Assembly: GCF_017751145.1 (NCBI RefSeq)
Contig: NZ_CP046640.1
Span: forward strand, 372,001-436,000
DNA from: Iocasia fonsfrigidae
Lineage (GTDB): Bacteria; Bacillota; Halanaerobiia; Halanaerobiales; DTU029
Reading direction: 5' to 3'
Length of the DNA stretch: 64,000 nucleotides
Of this stretch, positions 42,890-51,918 are shown piece after piece (the stretch's first letter is position 1; each line of letters starts with the position of its first letter). The position numbers were made by a program, and so were the translations under genes. The notes beneath the pieces were generated by a model. That model saw nothing but the letters and a program-made list of their open reading frames with translations, had not been told where the DNA came from and did not search any database.

Positions 42890-43888
42890 ATGAAAAGATT
42901 TTTTGTGATTGCTTTGCTAATGGTTATGGTTTTTGGTATGGTTTCTATATCTGCTGCTAAGGATTATCAAATGATTGTGGCTTTAAGTGAGCCCTTAGAT
43001 TCGGAACAAGGGGAAGGAGCTAAAGAATTTAAAAGGCTAATTGAAGAAAGAACTGATGGTCAAATTGAAGTAAAGTTATTTCCTAATGAACAATTAGGTA
43101 AAGAGGTAGATGCAATTACAGCAATGCAGATGGGTACTGTTGATATGGGTATTTTTGGAACTACTATTTTTAAGCAGGCTGCTCCCAAATATAACATTTG
43201 GAGTGCATATTATATTTTTAACAGCCCTGAAGAACTTATGTATGTATTAAATGGGTCAATTGGTGAAGAAATGAATCAGGCTATGATTAAAAATAAAGAT
43301 ATCAGGATAATTGGTTATGGTTTGCGAGGACCACGTAATTTAACTACAAATTATCCAGTAAGAAAACCATCAGATGTTAAAGGCTTAGATATAAGGGTTC
43401 CTTTACAGCCTATCTATGTTGAAAGTTGGAAGGCTTTAGGTGCACAACCACAAACGATTGCTTATAGTGAACTTTATACGGCAATTAAACAAGGTGTAGT
43501 TGATGCACAGGAAAATCCCTTAGCAAATATTGAGGCCTCTGCCTTATATGAAGTTAATGATTATGTAAATGTTACAGAACATCAGCGTGCATTTTATACT
43601 TATGCAGTAAGTCAAAAGTTCTTCAATAAATTAACACCTAAATTACAGGGAATTATAACAAAAACAGGTAAAGATGTAACAGAATTTCACACCAAACTTC
43701 AACAGTCTAATGAAGCAAAATTAAGGAAACAATTGGAAGAGAAAGGCATGGAATTTATTGAAGTTGATCAAGCTGCCTTTAAAGAAGCTTTAAGCCATAT
43801 TCCAGATCGATTTGCAAACAAATGGGTTCCTGGTTTATATCAAAGAATTCAGGAAAAAGTAGAGGAGTTTCATGCACAACAAAATTAG
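42890..43888 (+). CDS. dctP: TRAP transporter substrate-binding protein, DctP type
   Basis: 332 residues, exported (signal peptide ending VSISAAKD). Mature protein: QMIVALSEPLDSEQGEGAKEF, QLGKEVDAITAMQMGTVDMG, then GYGLRGPRNLTTNYPVRKPSDVKGLDIRVP with the Arg that grips the ligand carboxylate, and QGVVDAQENPLANI. The DctP family binds C4-dicarboxylates and sugar acids; the downstream glucarate genes point to glucarate or galactarate. GAAGGGGGATTT supplies the ribosome site. A long hairpin separates it from dctQ. Confidence 0.93.
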   Translation: MKRFFVIALLMVMVFGMVSISAAKDYQMIVALSEPLDSEQGEGAKEFKRLIEERTDGQIEVKLFPNEQLGKEVDAITAMQMGTVDMGIFGTTIFKQAAPKYNIWSAYYIFNSPEELMYVLNGSIGEEMNQAMIKNKDIRIIGYGLRGPRNLTTNYPVRKPSDVKGLDIRVPLQPIYVESWKALGAQPQTIAYSELYTAIKQGVVDAQENPLANIEASALYEVNDYVNVTEHQRAFYTYAVSQKFFNKLTPKLQGIITKTGKDVTEFHTKLQQSNEAKLRKQLEEKGMEFIEVDQAAFKEALSHIPDRFANKWVPGLYQRIQEKVEEFHAQQN

Positions 43889-43911
43889 TCTTAAGGCTGA
43901 ATTATAAAATA

Positions 43912-43958
43912 TTAAGGAGTCTTGGAAAGTTAGATTGTAACTCTCCAAGGCTTCTTAA
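43912..43958 (+). other. Intercistronic hairpin between dctP and dctQ
   Basis: TTAAGGAGTCTTGGA (43912-43926) pairs with TCCAAGGCTTCTTAA (43944-43958), with a further AGTTA/TAACT inner stem. It is followed by TTAAAAAAGG rather than a T run. It likely protects dctP mRNA or partially terminates, so that more binding protein than membrane protein is made. Confidence 0.65.
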
Positions 43959-43976
43959 TTAAAAAAGGAGAGTAAA

Positions 43977-44444
43977 ATGGGAAAGAAGCTAGAATTAATA
44001 GTAGAAAAAACTGTTGGGATATTACTTGCGGTTTTAGTGTTATTGCTATTTGCTCAGGTTATAACCAGGTTTGTTTTTGTGGGGAGTATGTTATGGGCGA
44101 GTGAAATGGCAGTGTGGATTTTTGTTTGGATAACTTTTCTTGGAGCATCATTATTACTTAAAAAAAAGGAGCATATGACTGTAAATGTACTGGAAATCCT
44201 TCTGCCTGAGTATTTATATAATAAAATTAAAGTGTTTTTAGATATTATTATACAAATCATTATATATGTATTCTTAGCTATTGTTTTTTATAATGCACTT
44301 CCAGTAGTTAGTTCTGTAAGCAATCAATATGCAACCTCTGTTGAAATATCAAAAGTGTTCTTATATTCTTCTTTACCACTTTCGATAATTATGATGTTCA
44401 TATTTTTGATTGTATCGCTAATTGAAAGAATAAGGGGGAAATAA
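43977..44444 (+). CDS. dctQ: TRAP transporter small membrane subunit, DctQ type
   Basis: 155 residues with four predicted membrane helices. Conserved DctQ features: a first helix GILLAVLVLLLFAQVITRF, then WASEMAVWIFVWITFLGASLLLKKKEHMTV, which carries the family's E-x-x-R/K-type boundary residues. It couples DctP and DctM in Na+-dependent uptake. AAAAGGAGAG lies before the ATG. It is separated by only 1 nt from dctM. Confidence 0.92.
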   Translation: MGKKLELIVEKTVGILLAVLVLLLFAQVITRFVFVGSMLWASEMAVWIFVWITFLGASLLLKKKEHMTVNVLEILLPEYLYNKIKVFLDIIIQIIIYVFLAIVFYNALPVVSSVSNQYATSVEISKVFLYSSLPLSIIMMFIFLIVSLIERIRGK

Positions 44445-44445
44445 T

Positions 44446-45726
44446 ATGCTGATTTTAGTATTAGTTATAATGGCAGTTGGATTTATAATAGGTCTTCCGG
44501 TAGCATTTACTCTGGGATCAGCTGCTTTGGCATATTTTTTAGCTGATCCATTTTTACCCAATGTAATGGTGCCGATGCGTTTAGTTGTAGGTGCACAGTC
44601 TCATGGCTTAATGGCTATACCTTTGTATATGTTAGCAGGGAATTTGATGAATAGTACGGGGCTTACTGATAGGATTTTTAGATTTACTAAGGCTTTAGTG
44701 GGGCATTTTGCCGGAGGTACAGCTTATGTAAATATAATTGCAAGTTTTATTTTTTCTGGTATGTCTGGTTCAGAGCTGGCAGATGCGAGTGGATTAGGTT
44801 CTGTCTTGATTCCTTCGATGGTTGATGAAGGTTATGACTGTGAATTTTCAACTGCGGTAACTGCTGCCTCTTCCACAATTGGTCCTATTTTTCCACCTAG
44901 TATACCATTAGTATTAATTGGTGGAGTAACAGGTATATCAGTTGGGCGTTTATTTATGGGTGGTGTTGTGCCAGGTATTTTACTTGCAATTTATATGATG
45001 GTACTTGTTTATTTTATATCTAAAAAACGAAACTATCCTAAAAATACCGGGTTTTCAGGTAAAGAATTATTCAAATCTTTTATTCATGCTTTTCCAGCAT
45101 TAACAACACCTGTTGTTATTATAGGCGGTATACTTGGTGGATTTTTTACACCGACTGAAGCAGGCGTTGTGGCCGTAGTTTATGCACTTTTTATTGCTGG
45201 TGTTGTTTACCGTGATATAAAAAGTTTTTCAATTATTTTTGAACAGCTTGTTAAGACAGCAATCTACTCAGCTAAGATTATGTTTATTGTTGGTTCGGCT
45301 TATGCTTTAGCCTGGGTATTGGCTAGAGTGCAGGTTGGTAGCATTTTAACTAATTATTTAACAGATGTTTCAACAAATCCACTTATTGTTTTAAGCATAA
45401 TATGTCTTGCTTTTTTATTGTTTGGCTGTTTTTTGAATCCATCAGCGATAATAATTATTTTTGTTCCCCTTCTTATGCCTGTAATTAATGCTGTTGGTAT
45501 TGATCCAGTTCATTTTGGCGTTGTAGCAACATTAGTTTTAATGATAGGATTAGCTACTCCTCCATTTGGTTTGGCTATGTTTATTGTTTGTGATATTGGT
45601 AATTTATCTATTGGTAAATTTACTAAAGGAATGATACCTTTTTATATAGCATTAATAGTAGCAGTTATTACAATGATTTTAATACCACAGGTAGTAACAT
45701 ATGTTCCTAATGTGTTTTTTGGTTGA
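44446..45726 (+). CDS. dctM: TRAP transporter large membrane subunit, DctM type
   Basis: 426 residues, about 12 membrane helices, the ion-coupled channel of the TRAP system. Typical segments: PVAFTLGSAALAYFLAD, IPLYMLAGNLMNSTG, FSGMSGSELADASGLGSVLIP, ASSTIGPIFPPSIPLVLIGGV, GILGGFFTPTEAGVVAVVYA and ATPPFGLAMFIVCDI. The direct neighbour dctQ and binding protein dctP form one uptake unit. Energised by Na+ in known members, which suits a halophile. Confidence 0.95.
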   Translation: MLILVLVIMAVGFIIGLPVAFTLGSAALAYFLADPFLPNVMVPMRLVVGAQSHGLMAIPLYMLAGNLMNSTGLTDRIFRFTKALVGHFAGGTAYVNIIASFIFSGMSGSELADASGLGSVLIPSMVDEGYDCEFSTAVTAASSTIGPIFPPSIPLVLIGGVTGISVGRLFMGGVVPGILLAIYMMVLVYFISKKRNYPKNTGFSGKELFKSFIHAFPALTTPVVIIGGILGGFFTPTEAGVVAVVYALFIAGVVYRDIKSFSIIFEQLVKTAIYSAKIMFIVGSAYALAWVLARVQVGSILTNYLTDVSTNPLIVLSIICLAFLLFGCFLNPSAIIIIFVPLLMPVINAVGIDPVHFGVVATLVLMIGLATPPFGLAMFIVCDIGNLSIGKFTKGMIPFYIALIVAVITMILIPQVVTYVPNVFFG

Positions 45727-45786
45727 AGTAGTATTGACAATATGAGTATAGATAAAGTAATTTGTTTTTGATAAGGAGGGGTTATA

Positions 45787-47118
45787 ATGGGAAAAACACC
45801 TGAAATTGTAAAAATGGAAGTTTTCCCTGTGGCAGGCAGGGATAGTATGTTATTAAATTTAAGTGGCGCTCATGCCCCTTATTTTACTCGAAATATTGTT
45901 ATTTTGACAGATAGTAGTGGTAACAGAGGAGTTGGCGAGGTTCCTGGTGGGGAAAAGATTTGTCAAACACTAAAGGATTCAGCAGACTATCTAATAGGCC
46001 AATTTATTGGCAGTTATAAAAACATATTAAATGAAGTTCGAAAAGCATTTAATGACAGGGATGTCAGGGGTCGTGGTTTACAAACCTTTGATTTAAGAAC
46101 TACTGTTCATGTTATCACAGCATTAGAAGCAGCTTTTTTAGATTTACTGGGTAAACATCTTAATGTTCCAGTTGTTGCATTGTTGGGGGAAGGCCAACAG
46201 AGAGAGACAGTTAAAATTTTAGGTTATTTGTTTTATGTTGGTACTCCTGATAAAACAGATCTTCCTTATTATCGTGAAGCAAATGCAGAAAATGAATGGT
46301 ATAAACTCCGTCATGAAGAAGCCATGACTCCAGAAGCTATAGTTAGACTGGCAGAAACCTCTAAAGAATTGTATGGATTTAAAGACTTTAAACTTAAAGG
46401 TGGCGTTCTGGATGGGAAAGAAGAAATAAAAGCTATTAAGGCTTTAAAGAAGAGATTTCCCGAGGCTAGAATTACGTTGGACCCTAATGGCTGCTGGTCT
46501 TTAAATGAGGCTATTGAATTATGTAAAGATATGCATGGCATTTTAACATATTGTGAAGATCCCTGTGGAGCTGAAAAAGGTTTTTCGGGTAGAGAAATCT
46601 TGGCTGAATTTAGAAAAGCCACCGGGCTTTCTACGGCCACAAATATGATTGCAACTGATTGGAGACAGATGCAGCATTCAATAGCTTTAAATTCAGTAGA
46701 TATTCCATTAGCTGATCCCCATTTCTGGACCCTGTCTGGTTCGGTTCGAGTTGGTCAGATGTGTAATGATTTTGGCTTGACCTGGGGTTCACACTCTAAT
46801 AATCACTTTGATATTTCTTTAGCTATGTTCAGTCATGTTGCAGCAGCTGTTCCTGGTGAGATTACAGCAATTGATACCCACTGGATCTGGCAGGAAGGAA
46901 CAGAGAGATTAACAAAAGAACCCTTAATGATAGAAAATGGATATATACAAATTCCCCGGAAGCCAGGATTAGGGGTTGAGATAGATATGGAACAGGTACA
47001 AAAAGCCCATGAGTTATATTTGCAAGAAAATTTAGGTGCCCGCGATGATGCCAGGGCAATGCAGTATTTAATACCGGGTTGGGAATTTGATAATAAAAGG
47101 CCTTGCCTACTTAGATAA
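45787..47118 (+). CDS. gudD: Glucarate dehydratase
   Basis: 443-residue enolase-superfamily enzyme converting D-glucarate to 5-keto-4-deoxy-glucarate. It follows E. coli GudD closely from end to end. Catalytic residues by alignment: Lys202 and Lys204 in FKLKGG, metal ligands Asp232, Glu263 and Asn286, His336 in SHSNNH, and Asp363 in AIDTHW. The conserved C terminus [19 protein letters not shown] is intact. AAGGAGGGG precedes the ATG. It is the first enzyme gene after the TRAP transporter and defines the substrate class of the operon. Confidence 0.96.
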   Translation: MGKTPEIVKMEVFPVAGRDSMLLNLSGAHAPYFTRNIVILTDSSGNRGVGEVPGGEKICQTLKDSADYLIGQFIGSYKNILNEVRKAFNDRDVRGRGLQTFDLRTTVHVITALEAAFLDLLGKHLNVPVVALLGEGQQRETVKILGYLFYVGTPDKTDLPYYREANAENEWYKLRHEEAMTPEAIVRLAETSKELYGFKDFKLKGGVLDGKEEIKAIKALKKRFPEARITLDPNGCWSLNEAIELCKDMHGILTYCEDPCGAEKGFSGREILAEFRKATGLSTATNMIATDWRQMQHSIALNSVDIPLADPHFWTLSGSVRVGQMCNDFGLTWGSHSNNHFDISLAMFSHVAAAVPGEITAIDTHWIWQEGTERLTKEPLMIENGYIQIPRKPGLGVEIDMEQVQKAHELYLQENLGARDDARAMQYLIPGWEFDNKRPCLLR

Positions 47119-47180
47119 GTAATCAGATATTTAGAATTCTAATTTACAATTGATAATTGAGTTCAAAGGATGTGTTAATA

Positions 47181-48065
47181 ATGAGTTTTGAAGTTAAGGG
47201 TATTATACCAGCTATGGTTACGCCTATGGATAAAGATGATAATATAAACAAAAAGGCCTTAAGACAACTTACTAATTATTTGATAGCAGGAGGTGTTCAT
47301 GGTTTATTTCCGGCAGGGAGTACAGGGGAGTATTATGGTTTAACTATAGCACAAAAAAAAGAGGTAATAGAGACTGTTATAGATGAAGCAAATGGTAGAG
47401 TACCTATTTATGCTGGTGCAGGGATGATTACTACTAAAGATACTATTGAAGTAACCAAAATGGCAGAAGATATAGGTGTTGATGCTGTCTCGATACTTAC
47501 GCCGATGTTTATTAGACCTAGTGAAGATGAGCTTTATAATCATTATAAAACGATTGCTAACAGTGTAGATATTCCTGTTCTGTTATATAATAATCCTGCA
47601 CGTACTGGTGTTAATGTTAGTGCTCGATTAATAGAAAGAGTAAGTAAAATAGAAAACATAGTAGGGATAAAGGATAGTAGTGGGGATATGACCCTAACAG
47701 GTGAATTTATTCGTAGGACAGGTGATGACTTTAATGTATTGATTGGAAAAGATACCTTAATTTTAAGTGGACTTGTATATGGTGGGAAAGGTGCAATCAG
47801 TTCAACAGCTAATTTGGTTCCAGAATTGATTGTCAAAATATATGAAGAATACGTTAAAGGTAACTTGGAAGAAGCTTTAAAAGCTCAATATGAATTAGCT
47901 CCACTTCGTTTAGCCTTTAATATGGGTACTTTCCCAATAGTGATGAAAGAAGGATTAAAACTTATGGGAATTGATGTAGGCAATACTTTAGAACCTGTAG
48001 AAGCTCTGGATGAAAATAAACTAAGTAAATTAAAAAAAATCTTAGAAGATATAGGTGTCCTTTGA
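47181..48065 (+). CDS. DapA-family (NAL) aldolase/dehydratase acting in the glucarate pathway
   Basis: 294-residue TIM-barrel Schiff-base lyase. FPAGSTGEYYGLT at the active-site entrance, the proton-relay Tyr in VLLYNNPARTGV, and the Schiff-base Lys in IVGIKDSSGD. AAAGGATGTG supports ATG 47181. The family includes 5-keto-4-deoxyglucarate dehydratase (KdgD) and several 2-keto-3-deoxy-acid aldolases. Because the next gene is a GarR-type tartronate semialdehyde reductase, the more consistent role is retro-aldol cleavage of ketodeoxyglucarate to pyruvate and tartronate semialdehyde, the step done by the unrelated GarL in E. coli. That role is inferred from context. Confidence 0.85.
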   Translation: MSFEVKGIIPAMVTPMDKDDNINKKALRQLTNYLIAGGVHGLFPAGSTGEYYGLTIAQKKEVIETVIDEANGRVPIYAGAGMITTKDTIEVTKMAEDIGVDAVSILTPMFIRPSEDELYNHYKTIANSVDIPVLLYNNPARTGVNVSARLIERVSKIENIVGIKDSSGDMTLTGEFIRRTGDDFNVLIGKDTLILSGLVYGGKGAISSTANLVPELIVKIYEEYVKGNLEEALKAQYELAPLRLAFNMGTFPIVMKEGLKLMGIDVGNTLEPVEALDENKLSKLKKILEDIGVL

Positions 48066-48164
48066 TAGTATAAACTAAGGATTGGTTTTGATGATTAAGT
48101 ATAGGTGTTCTTATGCCTATTTCATTATATTAAATTAATAATCTATAAGGAGAGGATATTTATT

Positions 48165-49058
48165 ATGAAGAAAAAGATAGGTTTTATTGGATTAGGAATT
48201 ATGGGTAAACCCATGGCCAAGAATTTAATCGATGCTGGTTATGACCTGATAGCTTATGATCTTAATGAAGATGCAGTCAATGAAATGGTAGACTATGGTG
48301 CAGAAAAAGCTAGTTCTCCCAAAAATATAGCAGAAAATAGTGAGGTTATTATTACCATGCTGCCTAATTCACCACATGTTAAAGCAGTAGTCTTAGGTGA
48401 AAATGGGGTAATAGAAGGGGTTAAAAAAGGACAGGTATTAATAGATATGAGTTCAATAGCTCCACTGGTCTCTCAGGAAGTGGCTGCAGAGCTGGAGAAA
48501 AAGGGAGTCGAGATGCTAGATGCCCCAGTTAGTGGTGGTCAGGAAGGTGCTGAAGCTGGAACAGTAGCTTTTATGGTAGGCGGCAAAGAAGAGGTATTTG
48601 AAGCAAACAAAGCAATTTTAGAAGTAATGGGTGGTAGTGTTACCCTGGTAGGAAGTATAGGTGCCGGGGAGACAACAAAATTAGCCAATCAGGTAATTGT
48701 TGGTATCAATATAGCAGCAGTAGCAGAGGCTTTAAGTCTGGGTAAAAAAGCAGGAGTTGATCCTGAAAATATCTTTAATGCCATTAGAGGGGGTCTTGCT
48801 GGCAGTCAATGCCTAAATGATAAGGCACCCCGGATGATAGCAGGGAATTATGACCCAGGATTCAAGATGAAATTACATGTTAAGGACCTGACAAATGCCT
48901 TTGAAACCAGTAGAGAACTACATTCATATATGCCTTTAACAGCACAGGTTATGGAAATGATGCAGAAATTATTAAATGACGGCCATACAGAAGTAGACCA
49001 TGGCGGTTTAGGATTATTCTATGAGCAACTTAATAATATTTCTTTGAAAAAGGATTAA
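48165..49058 (+). CDS. garR: Tartronate semialdehyde reductase (2-hydroxy-3-oxopropionate reductase)
   Basis: 297 residues, beta-hydroxyacid dehydrogenase family. Rossmann head KKIGFIGLGIMGKPMAKNLI, IITMLPNSPHVKAVVLGENG, substrate loop DAPVSGGQEGAEAGTVAFMV, and catalytic Lys in GAGETTKLANQVIVGINIAA; IRGGLAGSQCLNDKAPRM is close to E. coli GarR. Reduces tartronate semialdehyde to D-glycerate with NADH. AAGGAGAGG precedes ATG 48165, so upstream in-frame codons are not used. A stem-loop at 49093 follows. Confidence 0.93.
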   Translation: MKKKIGFIGLGIMGKPMAKNLIDAGYDLIAYDLNEDAVNEMVDYGAEKASSPKNIAENSEVIITMLPNSPHVKAVVLGENGVIEGVKKGQVLIDMSSIAPLVSQEVAAELEKKGVEMLDAPVSGGQEGAEAGTVAFMVGGKEEVFEANKAILEVMGGSVTLVGSIGAGETTKLANQVIVGINIAAVAEALSLGKKAGVDPENIFNAIRGGLAGSQCLNDKAPRMIAGNYDPGFKMKLHVKDLTNAFETSRELHSYMPLTAQVMEMMQKLLNDGHTEVDHGGLGLFYEQLNNISLKKD

Positions 49059-49092
49059 ATAGAATAAGCTAGAAGGGATAACATATAAGTTG

Positions 49093-49136
49093 CGTAGTCT
49101 TAGTATTTAATATATATAATAAGACTACGTAATTTT
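49093..49136 (+). terminator. Stem-loop between garR and the second dehydratase gene
   Basis: CGTAGTCTTA (49093-49102) with TAAGACTACG (49120-49129), 17-nt A/T loop, then TAATTTTAATT. Probably a partial terminator or attenuator within the sugar-acid operon. Confidence 0.55.
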
Positions 49137-49184
49137 AATTCTATATAAATATAAAATACTATTTAAAAAGCTAGGGTGATAGTT

Positions 49185-50528
49185 ATGAAAAAGAATGGAA
49201 CACCTGTTATTACGGATATGAAAGTTATACCTGTTGCTGGCTATGACAGTATGTTATTATCCTTGAGCGGTTGCCATAGCCCGTTTTTTACCAGAAATAT
49301 TGTTATTTTGGAGGATAACTCCGGAAATATTGGTTTAGGGGAAGTACACGGGAGTGATGATATTGTTAAGGTATTAGAATCATATAAACCCTATGTTGTA
49401 GGTGAGGAGATTGGAAAATACAGAAATATTATATATAATTTAAGAACTACTGGAAAAAAAGATGGTAATAATGGTGAAGGCTTGCAGAGCTTAGATTTAG
49501 ATAACTTAAAATTTGTTGTCCATGCAGAAATTGCAGTTGAAGCTGCTTTGTTAGATCTATTAGGTCAATTTATGAATTTGCCTGTAGCTGCTTTACTTGG
49601 CGATGGTATGCAGAGGGATAAGGTGTTGACATTAGGTTATCTATTTTATATACATGATAAAAATAAAGTTGATCTACCATATATAGATGAAAGTAATAGT
49701 AAAGACCCTTGGTTTAAAAGAAGGAGGAATGTGGCCCTAACAAAAGAAGCAATAGTTGAAGAGGCCCAGGCTGCAAAAGAACGCTATGGATTTAAAGATT
49801 TTAAATTAAAAGGTGGGGTTTTAGAAGGTGAGCAAGAAATTGAAACTGTTTGTGCCTTAAAAAAAGCCTTTCCAGAGGCGCGGATTAATATAGACCCTAA
49901 TGGTGCCTGGTCATTAAAGGAAGCTGTCAATCTGTGTAAAGACATGAAAGGTATTTTGTCATATGCAGAAGATCCATGTGGACCAGAAAAGGGATTTTCA
50001 GGTAGAGAAGTAATGTCTGAATTTAAAATGGCAACTGGTTTGCAGACAGCAACAAATATGATTGCAACAGATTGGCGTCAATTCCATCATTCTATTGTTT
50101 CGAAAGCAGTAGATATTCCCCTGGCAGACCCTCACTTCTGGACAATGAATGGTTCTGTAAGGGTTGCCCAGCTTTGTAATGATTGGGGTTTAACCTGGGG
50201 TTCACATTCAAATAATCACTTTGATATTTCTCTGGCTATCTTTGCTCATTGTGCGGCTGCAGCTCCAGGAGAGATTACAGCTATGGATACACACTGGATC
50301 TGGCAGGATGGGCAATATCTGACTAAAGACCCACTCGAAATTAAAGATAGTTACATTAAAATACACGATAAACCTGGGTTAGGACTTGAAATTGATATGG
50401 AAAAAGTTATGGAAGCAAATAAACTGTATAAAAAATTAGATTCAGGGGATAGAAATGATGCAATTGCCATGCAGCATATTATTCCGGATTGGAAATTTGA
50501 CAGTAAAAAACCATGTTTAGTAAGGTGA
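49185..50528 (+). CDS. Second glucarate dehydratase paralogue (GudD/GudX-like)
   Basis: 447 residues; clearly paralogous to the gene at 45787. All catalytic and metal motifs are kept: [38 protein letters not shown] and AMDTHW. The N-terminal capping domain diverges: CHSPFF replaces HAPYF, and the region around FDLRTT is replaced by LDLDNLKF with small insertions. The cap sets substrate choice, so it may act on a different epimer (for example idarate) or resemble E. coli GudX, whose activity is low. AGGGTGAT supports ATG 49185. A REP-like palindrome lies directly downstream. Confidence 0.9.
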   Translation: MKKNGTPVITDMKVIPVAGYDSMLLSLSGCHSPFFTRNIVILEDNSGNIGLGEVHGSDDIVKVLESYKPYVVGEEIGKYRNIIYNLRTTGKKDGNNGEGLQSLDLDNLKFVVHAEIAVEAALLDLLGQFMNLPVAALLGDGMQRDKVLTLGYLFYIHDKNKVDLPYIDESNSKDPWFKRRRNVALTKEAIVEEAQAAKERYGFKDFKLKGGVLEGEQEIETVCALKKAFPEARINIDPNGAWSLKEAVNLCKDMKGILSYAEDPCGPEKGFSGREVMSEFKMATGLQTATNMIATDWRQFHHSIVSKAVDIPLADPHFWTMNGSVRVAQLCNDWGLTWGSHSNNHFDISLAIFAHCAAAAPGEITAMDTHWIWQDGQYLTKDPLEIKDSYIKIHDKPGLGLEIDMEKVMEANKLYKKLDSGDRNDAIAMQHIIPDWKFDSKKPCLVR

Positions 50529-50530
50529 AA

Positions 50531-50600
50531 TATGACAGGGATGACAGGATGACAGGGGGACGTTTCGTTTGTCACGAAACGTCTCCCTGTCATGTCTGAT
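50531..50600. repeat. REP-like palindrome
   Basis: GACAGGGGGACGTTTCGT and ACGAAACGTCTCCCTGTC form an almost perfect 18-bp stem around TTGTC, flanked by TGACAGG repeats and CATGTC. The GGGGACG...GTC style is that of REP sequences linked to RAYT transposases in Firmicutes. No transposase gene is in this window. A related half-site is at 52169-52198. Confidence 0.75.
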
Positions 50601-50661
50601 TTTTTGTATACTATTAATTAATTCACCACATAATAATAAAAAATATTAAGGTGGTGTGATT

Positions 50662-50910
50662 ATGAAAGAGAGAATTGCTATTGAAGATAAGCTATCTGAA
50701 GTTTCACAGGAATTAAAAACCTTTGGTTATGAAGTTGTAGATCTTGATAATACTAATCTAGCTGATGTGAATGCAGTTGTAATCTCTGGTATGGATAAGA
50801 ATACTATGGATATGTCAACAATCCAAACTAATGCACCGATTATAAATGGACGGGGTATGACAGCAGTACAGATTAGAAATGAGATAGATAAGAGGAAAAT
50901 AAAAAACTAG
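50662..50910 (+). CDS. UPF0180 (YkuS-like) protein
   Basis: 82 residues. IAIEDKLSEVSQELKTFGYEVVDL, NAVVISGMDKNTMDM and APIINGRGMTAVQIRNEI follow the YkuS/UPF0180 pattern (VExxLxxVxxxLxxxGYEV ... VITGxDxNxMG ... VINARGLT). AAGGTGGTG precedes ATG 50662. No known function. It ends in a strong hairpin that faces the minus-strand flavoprotein gene. Confidence 0.85.
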   Translation: MKERIAIEDKLSEVSQELKTFGYEVVDLDNTNLADVNAVVISGMDKNTMDMSTIQTNAPIINGRGMTAVQIRNEIDKRKIKN

Positions 50911-50933
50911 GGTTTTTCTAAATGTAATGAATG

Positions 50934-50977
50934 AAGTGGAATTTATCATATTTTTGTATGACGAATTCCACTTTTTT
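50934..50977 (+). terminator. Terminator after the UPF0180 gene
   Basis: AAGTGGAATT (50934-50943) pairs with AATTCCACTT (50964-50973), with ATCATA/TATGA inner pairs, then TTTT. It lies between converging genes. Confidence 0.8.
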
Positions 50978-50988
50978 AAAATTAGTTT

Positions 50989-51918
50989 TTATTCCTTGAT
51001 ATTTTTAAATACTTCTTTTACAGAGATTATATCCTTTATTTTTTCGATGCCTTTTCCAGTAAAGAAGACACCTCTGTTCTGATCGCCATTTCGGGCCCGG
51101 ATCAGGGCCTCTTTGATACAGAACTTTTTATTACAGTGTTTCAGGCAATTAGTACAGTTCTCTGGGGCTGGTGCCTGATTATTAAGGATAAGTTCAGAGA
51201 ATTTACTCTTGATAGCATTAGCAGGGAAACCTGCAGAGCTCATTATTGTGATTACATCTGATTCTTTAGCTTTGACCAGAAGTTCTTTGAAGAAGTCAGA
51301 TACATCAGATTCCAGGGTTGCCAGGAACCTTGTCCCCATCTGGACACCATCTAACCCTTTATCAAACATTTTTTTAATATCATCATTTGAAACTATATCA
51401 CCAGCAGCAATAACCGGGATGCTGAGTTTTTCCTTGATTTTTTTAACAATATCCCAGCTGTCTTTATCTGTTCCCAGATGGCCTCCGGCATTACCCCCTT
51501 CTACAACAACGGCAGCCGCTCCAAGTTTTTCTGATATTCGGGCCAGTTTCATTGATGAGACAATTGGTACAATAGGTACATTGTGCTTTTCTCCTATTGC
51601 AAACATATCTCTGGAGAAACCAGCACCAGATATAACCAGGTCAATGCCTGATTCAATTGAACTTTTTAGTAGGTCAAGAAAACCAGTGAAGGCATACATT
51701 ATATTAACACCCAGTATACCATCTGTTAGCTGACGTGCTCTGGTAATTTCGGTCTTTAATTCATCTATACTCAGGGCTGAACCCCCTATTACCCCGATAC
51801 CACCTTCATTAGCAACAGCACTGGCTAGTTTGGCCATAGATACCTTAATAGCCATACCACCCTGTATAATCGGGTAGTCTGGTTTAAGTCTTCCGATCTT
51901 TAATTTTGGAAAATTCAT
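50989..51918 (-). CDS. Nitronate monooxygenase/FabK-like FMN enzyme with C-terminal Cys cluster
   Basis: 309-residue TIM-barrel flavoprotein. YPIIQGGMAIKVSMAKLASAVANEGGIGVIGG is the NMO/FabK head; VVVEGGNAGGHLG carries the His typical of both; IPVIAAGDIVSNDDI and DGVQMGTRFLATLES bind FMN phosphate. The C terminus has CTNCLKHCNKKFC, a four-Cys cluster absent from FabK of Streptococcus, which could hold a metal or Fe-S cluster. It may be enoyl-ACP reductase II or a nitronate oxygenase; in an anaerobe the former or an unknown reductase is more likely. There are no fab genes nearby. GGAGGATGATT precedes the ATG. Confidence 0.82.
   Translation of the reverse strand: MNFPKLKIGRLKPDYPIIQGGMAIKVSMAKLASAVANEGGIGVIGGSALSIDELKTEITRARQLTDGILGVNIMYAFTGFLDLLKSSIESGIDLVISGAGFSRDMFAIGEKHNVPIVPIVSSMKLARISEKLGAAAVVVEGGNAGGHLGTDKDSWDIVKKIKEKLSIPVIAAGDIVSNDDIKKMFDKGLDGVQMGTRFLATLESDVSDFFKELLVKAKESDVITIMSSAGFPANAIKSKFSELILNNQAPAPENCTNCLKHCNKKFCIKEALIRARNGDQNRGVFFTGKGIEKIKDIISVKEVFKNIKE

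Noticed and set aside
47157-47180. TTG start at 47157 for the DapA-family gene
   Set aside because: AAAGGATG lies inside that extension and points to ATG 47181.
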